NCBI GenBank assembly: GCA_902762325.1
Contig: CACWNV010000030.1
Span: forward strand, 1-57,333
Direction: 5' to 3'
DNA from: an uncultured Prevotellaceae bacterium
GTDB taxonomy: Bacteria > Bacteroidota > Bacteroidia > Bacteroidales > Bacteroidaceae
DNA: 57,333 nucleotides
The translations under genes were made by a program, and so were the position numbers. Shown piece after piece: positions 1 through 8,436 of the stretch (its first letter is position 1; each line of letters opens with the position of its first letter). The notes under the pieces are model-generated. The model was not told the origin of the DNA and did not search any database. It worked only from the letters and a program-made list of their open reading frames with translations.

Positions 1-59
1 ATATGTTTATGATATTGAATTTTAACACACGAATGGAGGAGTTTTTAAAACATTATTCA

Positions 60-67
60 TAATTTTG
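60..67 (+). promoter_or_regulatory. Promoter -7 element upstream of PI-PLC gene
   Basis: TAATTTTG matches the Bacteroidetes -7 consensus TAnnTTTG. It lies about 75 bases before the ATG at 143, which gives an untranslated leader of roughly 70 nt. The -33 element is not clear, though a T-rich stretch lies upstream. Confidence 0.5.
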
Positions 68-142
68 CAGCCTGAAATCAGCCTGTCATTTGGATAACAA
101 GGCACTATTGACTATAAATAACGCATAACTCACATTTCTGAA

Positions 143-1663
143 ATGAGACATTTCTATCTTTGGATGATTGCCGCCATCCTTTTCATCTGCGGCACAAACG
201 TACTGACATCATGTAAGGATGACGACTCTTTGGATTCGAAACCCAAGGCAGGTCCACTGGCAGAAAAGCTGGGCGGGACATGGTATAGCATCTATGAAGT
301 CACGGGGACCGCCAAGAGTGAAAACGTCGGCGGTGAAGATGTCGCCTATACTTCCGTGATAGATATTTATCAGTTCGATGAGAACGGGGAGGGCACTTTC
401 CAACGCTGTTTCTTCGAAGATGACAACATGAATCCTGTGATGGTGCAGGGAATCTTAGGCTTTGGCAACTTCAACTATAGTACAACGGCGGACGGGAAGG
501 TGAGCATCGCCCTGAGAAACAAGTGGAGCCAGACCTATCCACAGGCTTGGGACATAAGCTATGCCAAAGATACCCTCACTGCCCAAGGCGTCGATGGAAG
601 TGAACTGAAGCTTCAACAGGCTTCGGATGTGATGCTGGAGACATTGAACAGCATGGTTGACCAGAATGGTAGTAGTAGCAAGTACAGTGTAGACGAGTAC
701 AAGCCGAAGAGCGTGGACAACAGCCAATGGATGAAATCGCTGGCAGACGGTCGTCTTGTTGCCGACCTCTCACTGCCTGGCAGTCACGATGCTTGCACGG
801 CTGACGGATGGAAGAACAAGAAGCTGGTGGCTGAGTTGACAGCGAAGACACAGGACCTGACCATCAAGGAACAGTTGAAGGTGGGCATGCGCGTGTTTGA
901 CCTGCGTCCAGAGCGTGTGTTTACCTTTTCAGGCTACGAGCTGCGCTGTTCACACGGTATAATGAACACCAAACTGCTCGTCAGTGATTTCTTCCAGATA
1001 CTCAAGGATTTCCTGACAGCCAACCCCAGCGAGTTCTGCATACTGACTGTCGAGCTCAGTGCCACCAACAACAAGGAAGCTTGGGGAAAGGAGTACTCTA
1101 AGCTCATCAACAGCGATAAGTTTAAAGACATGTTCGTCAACTTCAAGCCCCGTCTCACCGTGGGTGAGCTGCGTGGCCATGTGCTGATGCTCTCTCGCAA
1201 TGAATATGCCGAGAAACCTCTTGGCGGTTATTGCTATGGATGGGTCAGCGACCAGGAATTTGAGAAACAGACGAAGGGACACATCACAGGTCCCGATGGC
1301 AGCGAGGCCCCACTCTGGGCACAAGACTACTGGGGAAAGCTGACCCGCAAAGGTAAGGACGAGGCTGTTGTCCGCATGTTGGAAGCTGCCGCAGGACGTG
1401 ACATGACGGTCGCCAATCCGGCATGGGTCATCAACTACACCTCAGCCTACTTCGGACTGCCCTTGTCAGACAACTACCGGAGCAATGCCGTCAATGCCAA
1501 TACCGTGGCTGCCAACTGGCTGAATGACCACACTGGTTCGGTGGGCATTATCTATATGGACTTCGCCGGTATGGACAAGAGTCCTAACTCGATAAAGACG
1601 AAGTGCTACGAGACCAACGGAATGAAACTCATCAATAGTATTATCAAACAAAACCAGAAATAA
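143..1663 (+). CDS. PI-PLC X-domain lipoprotein (phosphatidylinositol-specific phospholipase C)
   Basis: Predicted surface or periplasmic lipoprotein that cleaves phosphoinositide-type phosphodiesters. The N-terminus is a signal peptide with lipobox LTSC (Cys at about residue 24). Residues 35-165 resemble a small lipocalin-like beta domain (GTWYSIYEV). Residues 195-500 carry the PI-PLC X domain: SLPGSHDA with His215 and RCSHG with His271, the pair of catalytic histidines, and MRVFDLRPE between them, the metal-free bacterial PI-PLC arrangement. It stands alone on the plus strand and converges with the PAP2 phosphatase gene across a strong hairpin. The bacterial family acts on PI or GPI, so the true substrate (host GPI anchors or the bacterium's own inositol lipids) cannot be told from sequence. 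The family call is secure; the substrate is not. Confidence 0.9.
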   Translation: MRHFYLWMIAAILFICGTNVLTSCKDDDSLDSKPKAGPLAEKLGGTWYSIYEVTGTAKSENVGGEDVAYTSVIDIYQFDENGEGTFQRCFFEDDNMNPVMVQGILGFGNFNYSTTADGKVSIALRNKWSQTYPQAWDISYAKDTLTAQGVDGSELKLQQASDVMLETLNSMVDQNGSSSKYSVDEYKPKSVDNSQWMKSLADGRLVADLSLPGSHDACTADGWKNKKLVAELTAKTQDLTIKEQLKVGMRVFDLRPERVFTFSGYELRCSHGIMNTKLLVSDFFQILKDFLTANPSEFCILTVELSATNNKEAWGKEYSKLINSDKFKDMFVNFKPRLTVGELRGHVLMLSRNEYAEKPLGGYCYGWVSDQEFEKQTKGHITGPDGSEAPLWAQDYWGKLTRKGKDEAVVRMLEAAAGRDMTVANPAWVINYTSAYFGLPLSDNYRSNAVNANTVAANWLNDHTGSVGIIYMDFAGMDKSPNSIKTKCYETNGMKLINSIIKQNQK

Positions 1664-1690
1664 GACATCATGACAGACAGATGAAGCCTA

Positions 1691-1733
1691 AACAGCACGC
1701 CCTCTGTACGATATGTACAGAGGGCGTGCTGTT
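1691..1733. terminator. Perfect 19-bp hairpin between convergent genes
   Basis: Arms at 1691-1709 and 1715-1733 are perfectly complementary (AACAGCACGCCCTCTGTAC and its complement) around a 5-nt loop. It lies between the stops of the convergent PI-PLC and PAP2 genes. There is no long U-tract on either side, so it acts either as a bidirectional terminator or as a 3'-end stabilising structure. Confidence 0.75.
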
Positions 1734-1758
1734 GAAAGGAAATGCTATTATGTGTATT

Positions 1759-3585
1759 TTAGAATTGTATAGAGAGCGATGCACCGATTACGAACTGGTG
1801 CATGTGCTTCTTGATGGTATAAACATTATCATACGCGCCTTCTAATATGAAGTTGAGAAGCGAATACAATTCACTACATGCATCCTTCATAAAATGAGTG
1901 GAGTCGTATGTCATGGTAAAACTCTTTCTTGTGTAGTCATAGTCACAGAAGATTTTCCAACTGAAGTTTCCGTGGTAGGAATAAGAAAGTGAGATACCTG
2001 TGCCATATTTGGTACTGTTGCTTCCAGAAACGGTTAAGTAGTCCCATTCATTTTCGTAAGACTCATCTTTGTCAAAGTAACGTAAAAGAACGAGATTGTC
2101 TATCTCACCATTGCGCATATTAAAATCATAGTCTAATCCTTTCATTTTTCCTTTGAACTTCGCATTGATATCAAGTGACTGCATGATACTGCGACCGATA
2201 AGTGCCTTGGTGCCAAGAGCCAGGTTTTTGTTAAGGGGAATATTGAAATACACACCCACGTCACCGGCAAATTCTGTCAGGTGATCACTCGCAATGGTAA
2301 TCTCCTTGTCTTCAATCATATCGGCCATTTTGCCTTCTATTATGAGATCTTCTATATCTTCCATACCTTCACCCCTATCCATTTCTTTCAGGCCTTCCAT
2401 GGTATCCTCTACATCAGACGTTGCTATTTTCATGAAATCACCCCATCCCTTCATTGGCGTTGTTCGCACACGCAGACGACCGCCCAATCCCACAAAGTTA
2501 TTGAGGAAGTAGGCACCTTCCACTTGCACAGCTGTTGCCATCTTGAACTTAAGCCGAGGGTTAACACCATAATCATTCAATAAATAGGAATCGGGATTAT
2601 TGAAATCGAGAGTGCTGCTTCCAAAGCCTATACCCATACCGACATCAAAGAAAGACGGATGTTCACGATAGTTGTCAGGACGCAAGGAAAGTGTCTTTCG
2701 AAGCATGTGGCGATCCTTATAAATAAGGTCACTCAGTAGATAGGCCAGCTCACCCGAAACGATACCGATACCAGCACCAGAGAGCACATCACTCACCCAG
2801 TGACGATTGTTAAGAACACGCATGATACCTGTGGCGGTAGCCGCACTATAACCCACAACTGAGTACCAGGGAGAACGGGTAAGACCATACTCTTTGTGCA
2901 AGATGGTAGCACCCACAAAAGCCGTTGCCGTATGTCCTGACGGCCATGAGTTAGCTGTTGTGCCGTCAGGGCGCATCTCACTGGCTGTGTATTTGATACC
3001 ATTGACAAAGCCTGCCATAAGACCATAAGACATGGCTGCCGATACCAACATTCGCTGCCAGTCGGAACGGCCCTCCACTCCTCCTGCTTTCAGACCGAGG
3101 GTCATGGCAGGTGAGAAGAATTGGAGATAATCATCGATATGGGTCTTAAAACTGGTGACCAGACGAGTGTTGGCAGGTGAGTTTTTATAGTCTTGTCTGA
3201 ATGCTTCCTTCTCGCCCTTAGCAATGATGCCAGCTGCGAAAAGAGGAACACCAACCCATGACACATCACGGAGCGGCTTATATTCCAACTTAGGGCTGGA
3301 TAACATATTGCCGTCTGAGGTAGTATAGGCAGTGCTTGATGATGCCAGTGAGGAAGAAAAAAGAGTGGTGGGATAAGTAAGACGGGTTCTCAGATGCTCA
3401 TCCTCCTGGTATCGCGTCTCCTTAGATAAAGCAAAGAGACTCTGTGTGGTATCTGTCTGGAAGGACATACGACTTTCTTCTCCCACAAGGTTTTCGCTCT
3501 TTTCTTTCTGGTCTGCAAAGTCTTGTGCTCCAGCTACAAGAGTCATAGATGCAAGAAATAACGATAATAATAGTTTGTTCATCAT
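1759..3585 (-). CDS. PAP2-family phosphatase with C-terminal outer-membrane barrel-like domain
   Basis: Probable lipid phosphate phosphatase. The signal peptide ends at about residue 20 (VAGAQ). The PAP2 core is at about residues 105-285 with all three signatures: K198-x6-R205-P206, PSGH at 215-218 and R256-x5-H262-x3-D266. Residues 300-608 are rich in alternating aromatic/polar strands and end in SLSIQF, a terminal Phe typical of the outer-membrane beta-signal, so I infer a barrel or porin-like C-terminal half. At 608 residues it is about three times a simple PAP2 protein. The first of two adjacent ATGs is used. A monocistronic promoter lies just upstream. The substrate is unknown; related phosphatases act on undecaprenyl-pyrophosphate, lipid A or phosphatidylglycerol-phosphate. 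Confidence 0.85.
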   Translation of the reverse strand: MMNKLLLSLFLASMTLVAGAQDFADQKEKSENLVGEESRMSFQTDTTQSLFALSKETRYQEDEHLRTRLTYPTTLFSSSLASSSTAYTTSDGNMLSSPKLEYKPLRDVSWVGVPLFAAGIIAKGEKEAFRQDYKNSPANTRLVTSFKTHIDDYLQFFSPAMTLGLKAGGVEGRSDWQRMLVSAAMSYGLMAGFVNGIKYTASEMRPDGTTANSWPSGHTATAFVGATILHKEYGLTRSPWYSVVGYSAATATGIMRVLNNRHWVSDVLSGAGIGIVSGELAYLLSDLIYKDRHMLRKTLSLRPDNYREHPSFFDVGMGIGFGSSTLDFNNPDSYLLNDYGVNPRLKFKMATAVQVEGAYFLNNFVGLGGRLRVRTTPMKGWGDFMKIATSDVEDTMEGLKEMDRGEGMEDIEDLIIEGKMADMIEDKEITIASDHLTEFAGDVGVYFNIPLNKNLALGTKALIGRSIMQSLDINAKFKGKMKGLDYDFNMRNGEIDNLVLLRYFDKDESYENEWDYLTVSGSNSTKYGTGISLSYSYHGNFSWKIFCDYDYTRKSFTMTYDSTHFMKDACSELYSLLNFILEGAYDNVYTIKKHMHQFVIGASLSIQF

Positions 3586-3611
3586 TTGTCAATTACTTTG
3601 TTTTCTGCGGA

Positions 3612-3619
3612 CGAAATTA
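3612..3619 (-). promoter_or_regulatory. Possible -7 element for PAP2 gene
   Basis: On the minus strand this reads TAATTTCG, one mismatch from TAnnTTTG, 27 bases before the ATG. The match is weak and the -33 element is unclear. The rest of 3586-3721 shows no other recognisable element. Confidence 0.3.
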
Positions 3620-3721
3620 CAAATTTTTATGTAAAAAACCATCATCACGTCCTCTTTTTTATTCAAATTGAAGTTGAGTACTCAAGAGATATATTTACAG
3701 AAGTAGTGCAGAAGGCAATCG

Positions 3722-5107
3722 CTATTCAACAAGATAGCCTATCAGCATACTACCATTATAAATCCACAAATAAAGGATAAGCGCAAAAACACTAAGCCGT
3801 ATAAGAAGGAAGGGCATGGAAGAGAGCACCGAATAGGAAGGGAGGTTCCTTCGCATCAGGTAAGCTAAAGCCAAGGGGATGATAAAGAGCCAGTGAACAG
3901 AGAAGATATAAACCTCATTCAGGCCGAATCCCAAGACAACATGCATCAGCATATCGAAGGCAAACCACGACAATGCCATCCACAACAGTCGTTTGCGACG
4001 ACCACACCAAATACCCATCAACACAAGAAACACGATAAAGCCTGACACGGCATAATTCGTCCAATGGTCATAAGCTACTATCATCGGACGAGGAGTCTTC
4101 CTGTTGGAAACATCCCCAAGGAAATGTTTCTGATGAAACTGTACCGGCTCTCCTAACAGGTTCTCCACAATAGATTCATAATGAGGCGTGTCCAGATGGA
4201 TGTACGACTCTATCACTCCTTTCTGCGGTCTGTTTGCCCTTTCCCGGTCCTCATTCTTCATCTTAGCCAACGCTTTCCATTTTCCTTGTTTCTCCAACTT
4301 CTTCTCTATAGCATGCCGTTTGTTAGCCTCAGCATTTTTCAGTGTTTCCATGCGGGGCTTCTCAAAGGCCTCACGCTCATAGATACAGAATCCCAGCACA
4401 AGGATTGTCGGAACAATAATCATTAACAAGAAAGTACGCAATTGAAAGAGTTTCCTGCCATTGGTAAACAACAGAGCCAGCAAAACCTTCACGCCATTAG
4501 TAAGAGTGGTTCCCATGACAACGAGATAGAGCACGACACCCTGCCAGATAGGGAATGAACTACGCTCACGGATTCTCTTTCCTGCCAACCACAACACCAT
4601 CACCAGCAACATCATTGAATAGGGGAAATGGTCGGGAACCAACAGGCACAACTGCACGTATCCGAAGGAGAAGAATAACAACAAAAGCAGGATTACATCA
4701 AAACGGGGTAACTCAAGGACTTCATACAACAATCTCCTCAGAAAGACATACGTATAACAGGCTGTCACCACAAGCAGAACTGCCACGATGAACTGCATAC
4801 AGTTGACACCGGTGAGATCGATCAGCCATTGGTCGAGGAGATAGAAAGGATAGAGCATGAAGTTGAGGAACGGGTGACGAAACACATCATATTCCGTACT
4901 CCAACGGGTAATGGTGGAATAAAACTTTGCATCATAGCCAGAGATATGGACATACTTAACAAAGTAATACCACAACCCACCCTTCAACTGCGGACTAAGT
5001 ACCGAGTAATATTTCGCCACATGCAATCCGTTGAGCAAAGTGAAATAAAGGGTGACAATCAAAGCTCCCAACCGCTCTCCACGCTTGATTTTAAATATGT
5101 TTTCCAT
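3722..5107 (-). CDS. Polytopic membrane protein, GT-C glycosyltransferase-like (paralogue of next gene)
   Basis: A 461-residue integral membrane protein with about ten hydrophobic segments. After the first segment comes a loop with HISGYDAKFY, then RHPFLNF about 20 residues later. This D-x3-Y...HP-L layout resembles the first extracytoplasmic loop of GT-C transferases (ArnT/PMT/arabinosyltransferase type), where the Asp is catalytic. A charged, probably cytoplasmic segment of about 60 residues (near 235-295, Lys/Glu rich) interrupts the transmembrane array. It is clearly paralogous to the 463-residue protein immediately upstream, one base away (shared YDHWTNYAV/YDHWWNYAV and GFGLNEVYI/GFGINEVYI). 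It is the last gene of the cluster with GtrA and UbiA. I infer transfer of a polyprenyl-phosphate-linked pentose. Bacteroidetes homologues are annotated only as a domain of unknown function. Confidence 0.65.
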   Translation of the reverse strand: MENIFKIKRGERLGALIVTLYFTLLNGLHVAKYYSVLSPQLKGGLWYYFVKYVHISGYDAKFYSTITRWSTEYDVFRHPFLNFMLYPFYLLDQWLIDLTGVNCMQFIVAVLLVVTACYTYVFLRRLLYEVLELPRFDVILLLLLFFSFGYVQLCLLVPDHFPYSMMLLVMVLWLAGKRIRERSSFPIWQGVVLYLVVMGTTLTNGVKVLLALLFTNGRKLFQLRTFLLMIIVPTILVLGFCIYEREAFEKPRMETLKNAEANKRHAIEKKLEKQGKWKALAKMKNEDRERANRPQKGVIESYIHLDTPHYESIVENLLGEPVQFHQKHFLGDVSNRKTPRPMIVAYDHWTNYAVSGFIVFLVLMGIWCGRRKRLLWMALSWFAFDMLMHVVLGFGLNEVYIFSVHWLFIIPLALAYLMRRNLPSYSVLSSMPFLLIRLSVFALILYLWIYNGSMLIGYLVE

Positions 5108-5108
5108 G

Positions 5109-6500
5109 TTACATTATCAAGTATTTAGTGATTAGCCATATATTATATATATATAAATAGGATGTCAGAAACAGTACCAGCCCGCGTAAGGCATAGCGAA
5201 GTCCTGATCTCTTGTCCTGACAACTCTTAAACAAGTAGCCCATCGCCAAAGGAATGACATAGATCCAGTGGGTTGCCATGATATAAACCTCATTGATGCC
5301 AAAACCGAAACCCAGATGCAACACCATGTCGGCAAGGAAAATGCTCATTAACAGCCAGAGAAACCGCTGTCGGCGGCCAAACCATATACCAGCTACGAAC
5401 AAAAGGACGACAAGTCCTTCTACGGCATAGTTCCACCAATGATCATAGGCGACAAAAACAGGACGGCCCATGTGAACATCTTTCAGAAGATGCTTCTGAT
5501 GCAACTGGATGGATTCTCCAAAAAGATTCTCTACAACGGTCTTTGAGCGAGACGTACTGATGTCCGACCATTGAAGGAATCCCTTATCACTGATTGGCTT
5601 GCCGTCTTTCTTCGACTTGCCCGGAGCTTTCTTAGGAGGAACACCGTCTTTGGCTTTCTTAGCTTCTATCTTTGCTTTCGCTTTTGCCCTTGCTATCTCT
5701 CCGGGGACAGTGAAAGTGCGATATTCCCACTGACTAAACTGCATCATGAATACTGCCGGCAGGACTACTCCCAGTAGCAGATGCCTAATAGTAAAGAAAC
5801 GGCGGCCATTCGTGAAGAGCACTGCCAACCACGTCTTCACCCCATTTGTGAGGGTAAGTCCTGCTGTAAAGAAGAATAGCAAATACTCTACCAGTAGTGA
5901 GATGTGTCCCTTTCCGTCACTTCTGCCCATCTGCCGTCCGGCAATGTACAATGTCAGCGTGATAAAGAACAGCGAGAAGGCAAAATGATCGGGAACGATA
6001 GCACTAAGCAATATGAAAGCAAACGAAAAACCGAATGCTGACAACAGCCATGCATCACCAGCTTGTAACCCCATAACATGGCGGAAAATGCGATAGATGA
6101 ATACAAAGGAATAGACTGAACAAAATAGCAGGGGCACCGCCACAACAAACTGCACACAATTCACACCCGTCAGGGCAAACAGACCGTCGTTGACCACTGA
6201 CAACGGATAGAGCAGAAAAGCCAATAAAGGATGCCGCATCACAATGGTATAGAAAGTGTTCCATCGTGACACCATCGTATAGATCAGTGCATCGAATCCC
6301 GACACATGGTAATTTCTTGGAAAAACACCCCATGTGCCACGCATAGGCGTTGAGAACAACGGATAGTAATGATAGATAACCAGCCCTGTCAGAAACAGCA
6401 ATATCAATGTTGTGACTATCACTGGCCATCGTTCCTCACGCCGAATTCTCAAGAACGAGAAACAGGAACCGATAGAATTCATCAACCGTTGTCTCTTCAT
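5109..6500 (-). CDS. Polytopic membrane protein, GT-C glycosyltransferase-like
   Basis: A 463-residue membrane protein, paralogue of the downstream neighbour. The first loop has YHVSGFDALIY and then MRHPLLAFLLYP, matching the D-x3-Y...HPLL pattern of GT-C enzymes. A hydrophilic Lys/Ala-rich insert lies near residues 268-310 (AKAKAKIEAKKAK), which has diverged completely from the equivalent insert in the paralogue while the membrane parts are conserved. Its start overlaps the stop of the GtrA gene by 4 bases (ATGA), so translation is probably coupled. I infer that it uses the lipid-linked sugar delivered by the UbiA/HAD/GtrA products. The sugar acceptor is unknown. Confidence 0.65.
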   Translation of the reverse strand: MKRQRLMNSIGSCFSFLRIRREERWPVIVTTLILLFLTGLVIYHYYPLFSTPMRGTWGVFPRNYHVSGFDALIYTMVSRWNTFYTIVMRHPLLAFLLYPLSVVNDGLFALTGVNCVQFVVAVPLLFCSVYSFVFIYRIFRHVMGLQAGDAWLLSAFGFSFAFILLSAIVPDHFAFSLFFITLTLYIAGRQMGRSDGKGHISLLVEYLLFFFTAGLTLTNGVKTWLAVLFTNGRRFFTIRHLLLGVVLPAVFMMQFSQWEYRTFTVPGEIARAKAKAKIEAKKAKDGVPPKKAPGKSKKDGKPISDKGFLQWSDISTSRSKTVVENLFGESIQLHQKHLLKDVHMGRPVFVAYDHWWNYAVEGLVVLLFVAGIWFGRRQRFLWLLMSIFLADMVLHLGFGFGINEVYIMATHWIYVIPLAMGYLFKSCQDKRSGLRYALRGLVLFLTSYLYIYNIWLITKYLIM

Positions 6501-6901
6501 TTATCAGTATTCTTCTTTTCCCCTCTTTTCAAAAAATACCTGACCAGCAGGAAATTGACAGGTACACATATACACAGCACGGGCAGCATTGCCAGCTGCT
6601 TGTCCATGCCCATCCAAAGAACAAGACTCAATGTAACGGTCTGTAACAGGAAGTTCACCAGATGGGAGAAGGCGAAACCTGCTCCACGACTGACCGTTGA
6701 CTTCACCTTGAAGGTAAAGTGCGTAGAAGCTATATAATTAAACAGGAAACTGAGAAGATAGGCGATGAGATTGGCAATACGCGGATCCATCCACTGCAGG
6801 AACAGCAAATAGAATCCGTATTGTAAGGCTGTGGCGACTACTCCCACGATACCAAAACGGACAATCTCCCCCCATTGTTCACGACTGATATTCATCATCA
6901 T
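6497..6901 (-). CDS. GtrA-family small membrane protein (lipid-linked sugar flippase candidate)
   Basis: A 134-residue protein with four transmembrane segments typical of GtrA: RFGIVGVVATALQYGFY at the N-terminus, then AYLLSFLFNYIASTHFTF (the conserved N-Y/F-x-x-x-x-x-F-T/K-F region) and two more helices. GtrA proteins move or help present polyprenyl-phosphate-linked sugars across the inner membrane. In actinobacteria a GtrA-like protein is encoded with the arabinan precursor pathway. Here the gene overlaps both neighbours by 4 bases (HAD upstream, GT-C-like downstream), a tight coupling that supports one pathway. The start is the first of three consecutive ATGs; a later one is possible. Confidence 0.85.
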   Translation of the reverse strand: MMMNISREQWGEIVRFGIVGVVATALQYGFYLLFLQWMDPRIANLIAYLLSFLFNYIASTHFTFKVKSTVSRGAGFAFSHLVNFLLQTVTLSLVLWMGMDKQLAMLPVLCICVPVNFLLVRYFLKRGEKKNTDK

Positions 6902-7527
6902 TTCCTAAATGGCTTGTAATGACTTTCATCGGCATAGGCAAGTAATTCTCTGTCACCCTTGCTGTCACCAAAGGCGATGAGCTTATATTGTTTTCTGTCT
7001 GGGAACAGTTCTTGAATCCTCCTTACTTTCTCCGGCCCATAGCAATTGTTTCCGATGAATTGTCCCGTGACAACGGCATTCTTCACCTCTATCTTTGTAC
7101 CGGAGATGATGACCATATCCAAACCGAACTGGCGGAAGAATGCACGCACCCAGTTTTCAATGCTGGCACTGACAATGACAACTTTCGCATTCTCATCGAC
7201 CGCTTTATCGACAGTTTTCAGTCCCTTCAATCGGATAAGTTCCGCCCTACACTCTGCAAAATTCTTGCATTTTTCTTCAAACTCACGAATCGACATACCC
7301 TTGAAGAAATAAGAAAAGACTTTCTGCTTGGCTTTCCAGTTAGGATAACATCCCAGTTTCATCAGGACGAGAATGGGAGAAAACAACAGGAATCCTACGA
7401 CAAACGACACGTTGCCCTTTGCAAAGCGGATGAATTCTATCAGCGTATCTCTTGTCGTAAGAGTGCCATCGAAATCGAAGGCATACACCTTTTTGACATT
7501 TGCTTTTGTATTTGCAGATGAAACCAT
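6898..7527 (-). CDS. HAD-superfamily phosphatase (HAD-IB, phosphoserine-phosphatase-like)
   Basis: A 209-residue cytoplasmic hydrolase. HAD motif I is DFDGTLTTRDT (nucleophile Asp18, acid/base Asp20). Motif II is VIVSASIENW, followed by a conserved Lys region, and motif IV is AFGDSKGDRELL. The cap is helical, as in subclass IB. It sits 10 bases downstream of the UbiA-type phosphoribosyltransferase and overlaps gtrA. The simplest reading is that it removes the 5-phosphate from polyprenyl-phosphoryl-5-phosphoribose, the dephosphorylation step needed before a lipid-linked pentose can be flipped and used. Phosphatase chemistry is well supported; the substrate is inferred from neighbours only. Confidence 0.8.
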   Translation of the reverse strand: MVSSANTKANVKKVYAFDFDGTLTTRDTLIEFIRFAKGNVSFVVGFLLFSPILVLMKLGCYPNWKAKQKVFSYFFKGMSIREFEEKCKNFAECRAELIRLKGLKTVDKAVDENAKVVIVSASIENWVRAFFRQFGLDMVIISGTKIEVKNAVVTGQFIGNNCYGPEKVRRIQELFPDRKQYKLIAFGDSKGDRELLAYADESHYKPFRK

Positions 7528-7537
7528 ACTTTCCTGA

Positions 7538-8416
7538 TCAGAGATATATTATTACTAAGAAAGACAAAATCCACGCAAGGACGATAAGCTGTGTCGACCG
7601 GTCGCGCAGGATGATTTTCGTCGGGTCGCCACTCTTCTCGTCGACAACGGCAATCTGAATATACCGAAGCAGTCCCACCAATACGAATGCACTGGTGAGA
7701 TAGAGATGGTCGGTCTTGAAGTTACTTGTCACTTCTGGTGACACCGTATACATAATATAGCACACCAGCGTTACTGAGGCTGTTATAGTTATGGCCTGAT
7801 TGATAAAGGTAAGGTTGTAACGGCTCGTGTTCCTTCGGGGAGCCTCTCCAGTCTGCTGCATACGTAACACGTCATCACGCCGTTTGGCAAACGACAGGAA
7901 CAACGTGAGGAGGAAGGTCATCAGTACCAGCCATTTACTGGGGACAATCTCTGTGGCCGTTCCACCGGCAAGGATGCGCAACACAAAGCCGAAGGCTATT
8001 ACGCACACATCGATAATGGCATGAGACTTCAGTTCTGCACAATAGGCAATATTCATCAGCCAGTAAAGAAAGACGATGATTCCCACCTCTAACCGACGGT
8101 CGGCAAGAAGCAAGACAAATACTGCCGACAGGACAGCCATCAGCGCCATCAGTCCATAAGCCTGTGCGACAGAAATGTCTCCCGCTGCCACCGGTCGTTT
8201 GCATTTGACAGGATGTCGTCTGTCAGCCTCAACGTCAACAAGGTCATTGAAGCAATAGATTGAGGAGGCAGCAAAGCAAAAGGCGAAAAACGTCAGGATA
8301 CCTGCTAACACATCTCCTCCATCCAACAGGCTGCCACCAAAAAAGATAGGCAGAAACACGAACGTGTTCTTTATCCACTGTTTAGGGCGTATCAGTTTAA
8401 ACAATGCTGTATTCAT
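7538..8416 (-). CDS. UbiA-family polyprenyl-phosphate phosphoribosyltransferase (DPPR synthase type)
   Basis: Membrane prenyltransferase, 292 residues from the chosen start. It begins MNTALFKLIRPKQWIKN, the conserved opening of decaprenyl-phosphate phosphoribosyltransferases. Asp-rich motif NDLVDVEADRRHP (Asn57, Asp58, Asp61, Asp65) binds Mg and diphosphate, and a second charged motif AKRRDD sits in the later cytoplasmic loop. Eight or nine membrane segments follow. The family transfers 5-phosphoribose from PRPP to polyprenyl phosphate, the first step to lipid-linked ribose or arabinose. The start at 8416 was preferred over 8479 because homologues begin here, a GAGAAGAG purine tract precedes it, and the longer form would overlap the upstream gene. 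It is followed by HAD phosphatase, GtrA and two GT-C-like genes. Confidence 0.85.
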   Translation of the reverse strand: MNTALFKLIRPKQWIKNTFVFLPIFFGGSLLDGGDVLAGILTFFAFCFAASSIYCFNDLVDVEADRRHPVKCKRPVAAGDISVAQAYGLMALMAVLSAVFVLLLADRRLEVGIIVFLYWLMNIAYCAELKSHAIIDVCVIAFGFVLRILAGGTATEIVPSKWLVLMTFLLTLFLSFAKRRDDVLRMQQTGEAPRRNTSRYNLTFINQAITITASVTLVCYIMYTVSPEVTSNFKTDHLYLTSAFVLVGLLRYIQIAVVDEKSGDPTKIILRDRSTQLIVLAWILSFLVIIYL

Positions 8417-8436
8417 GCTCTTCTCGTTTACAATGA

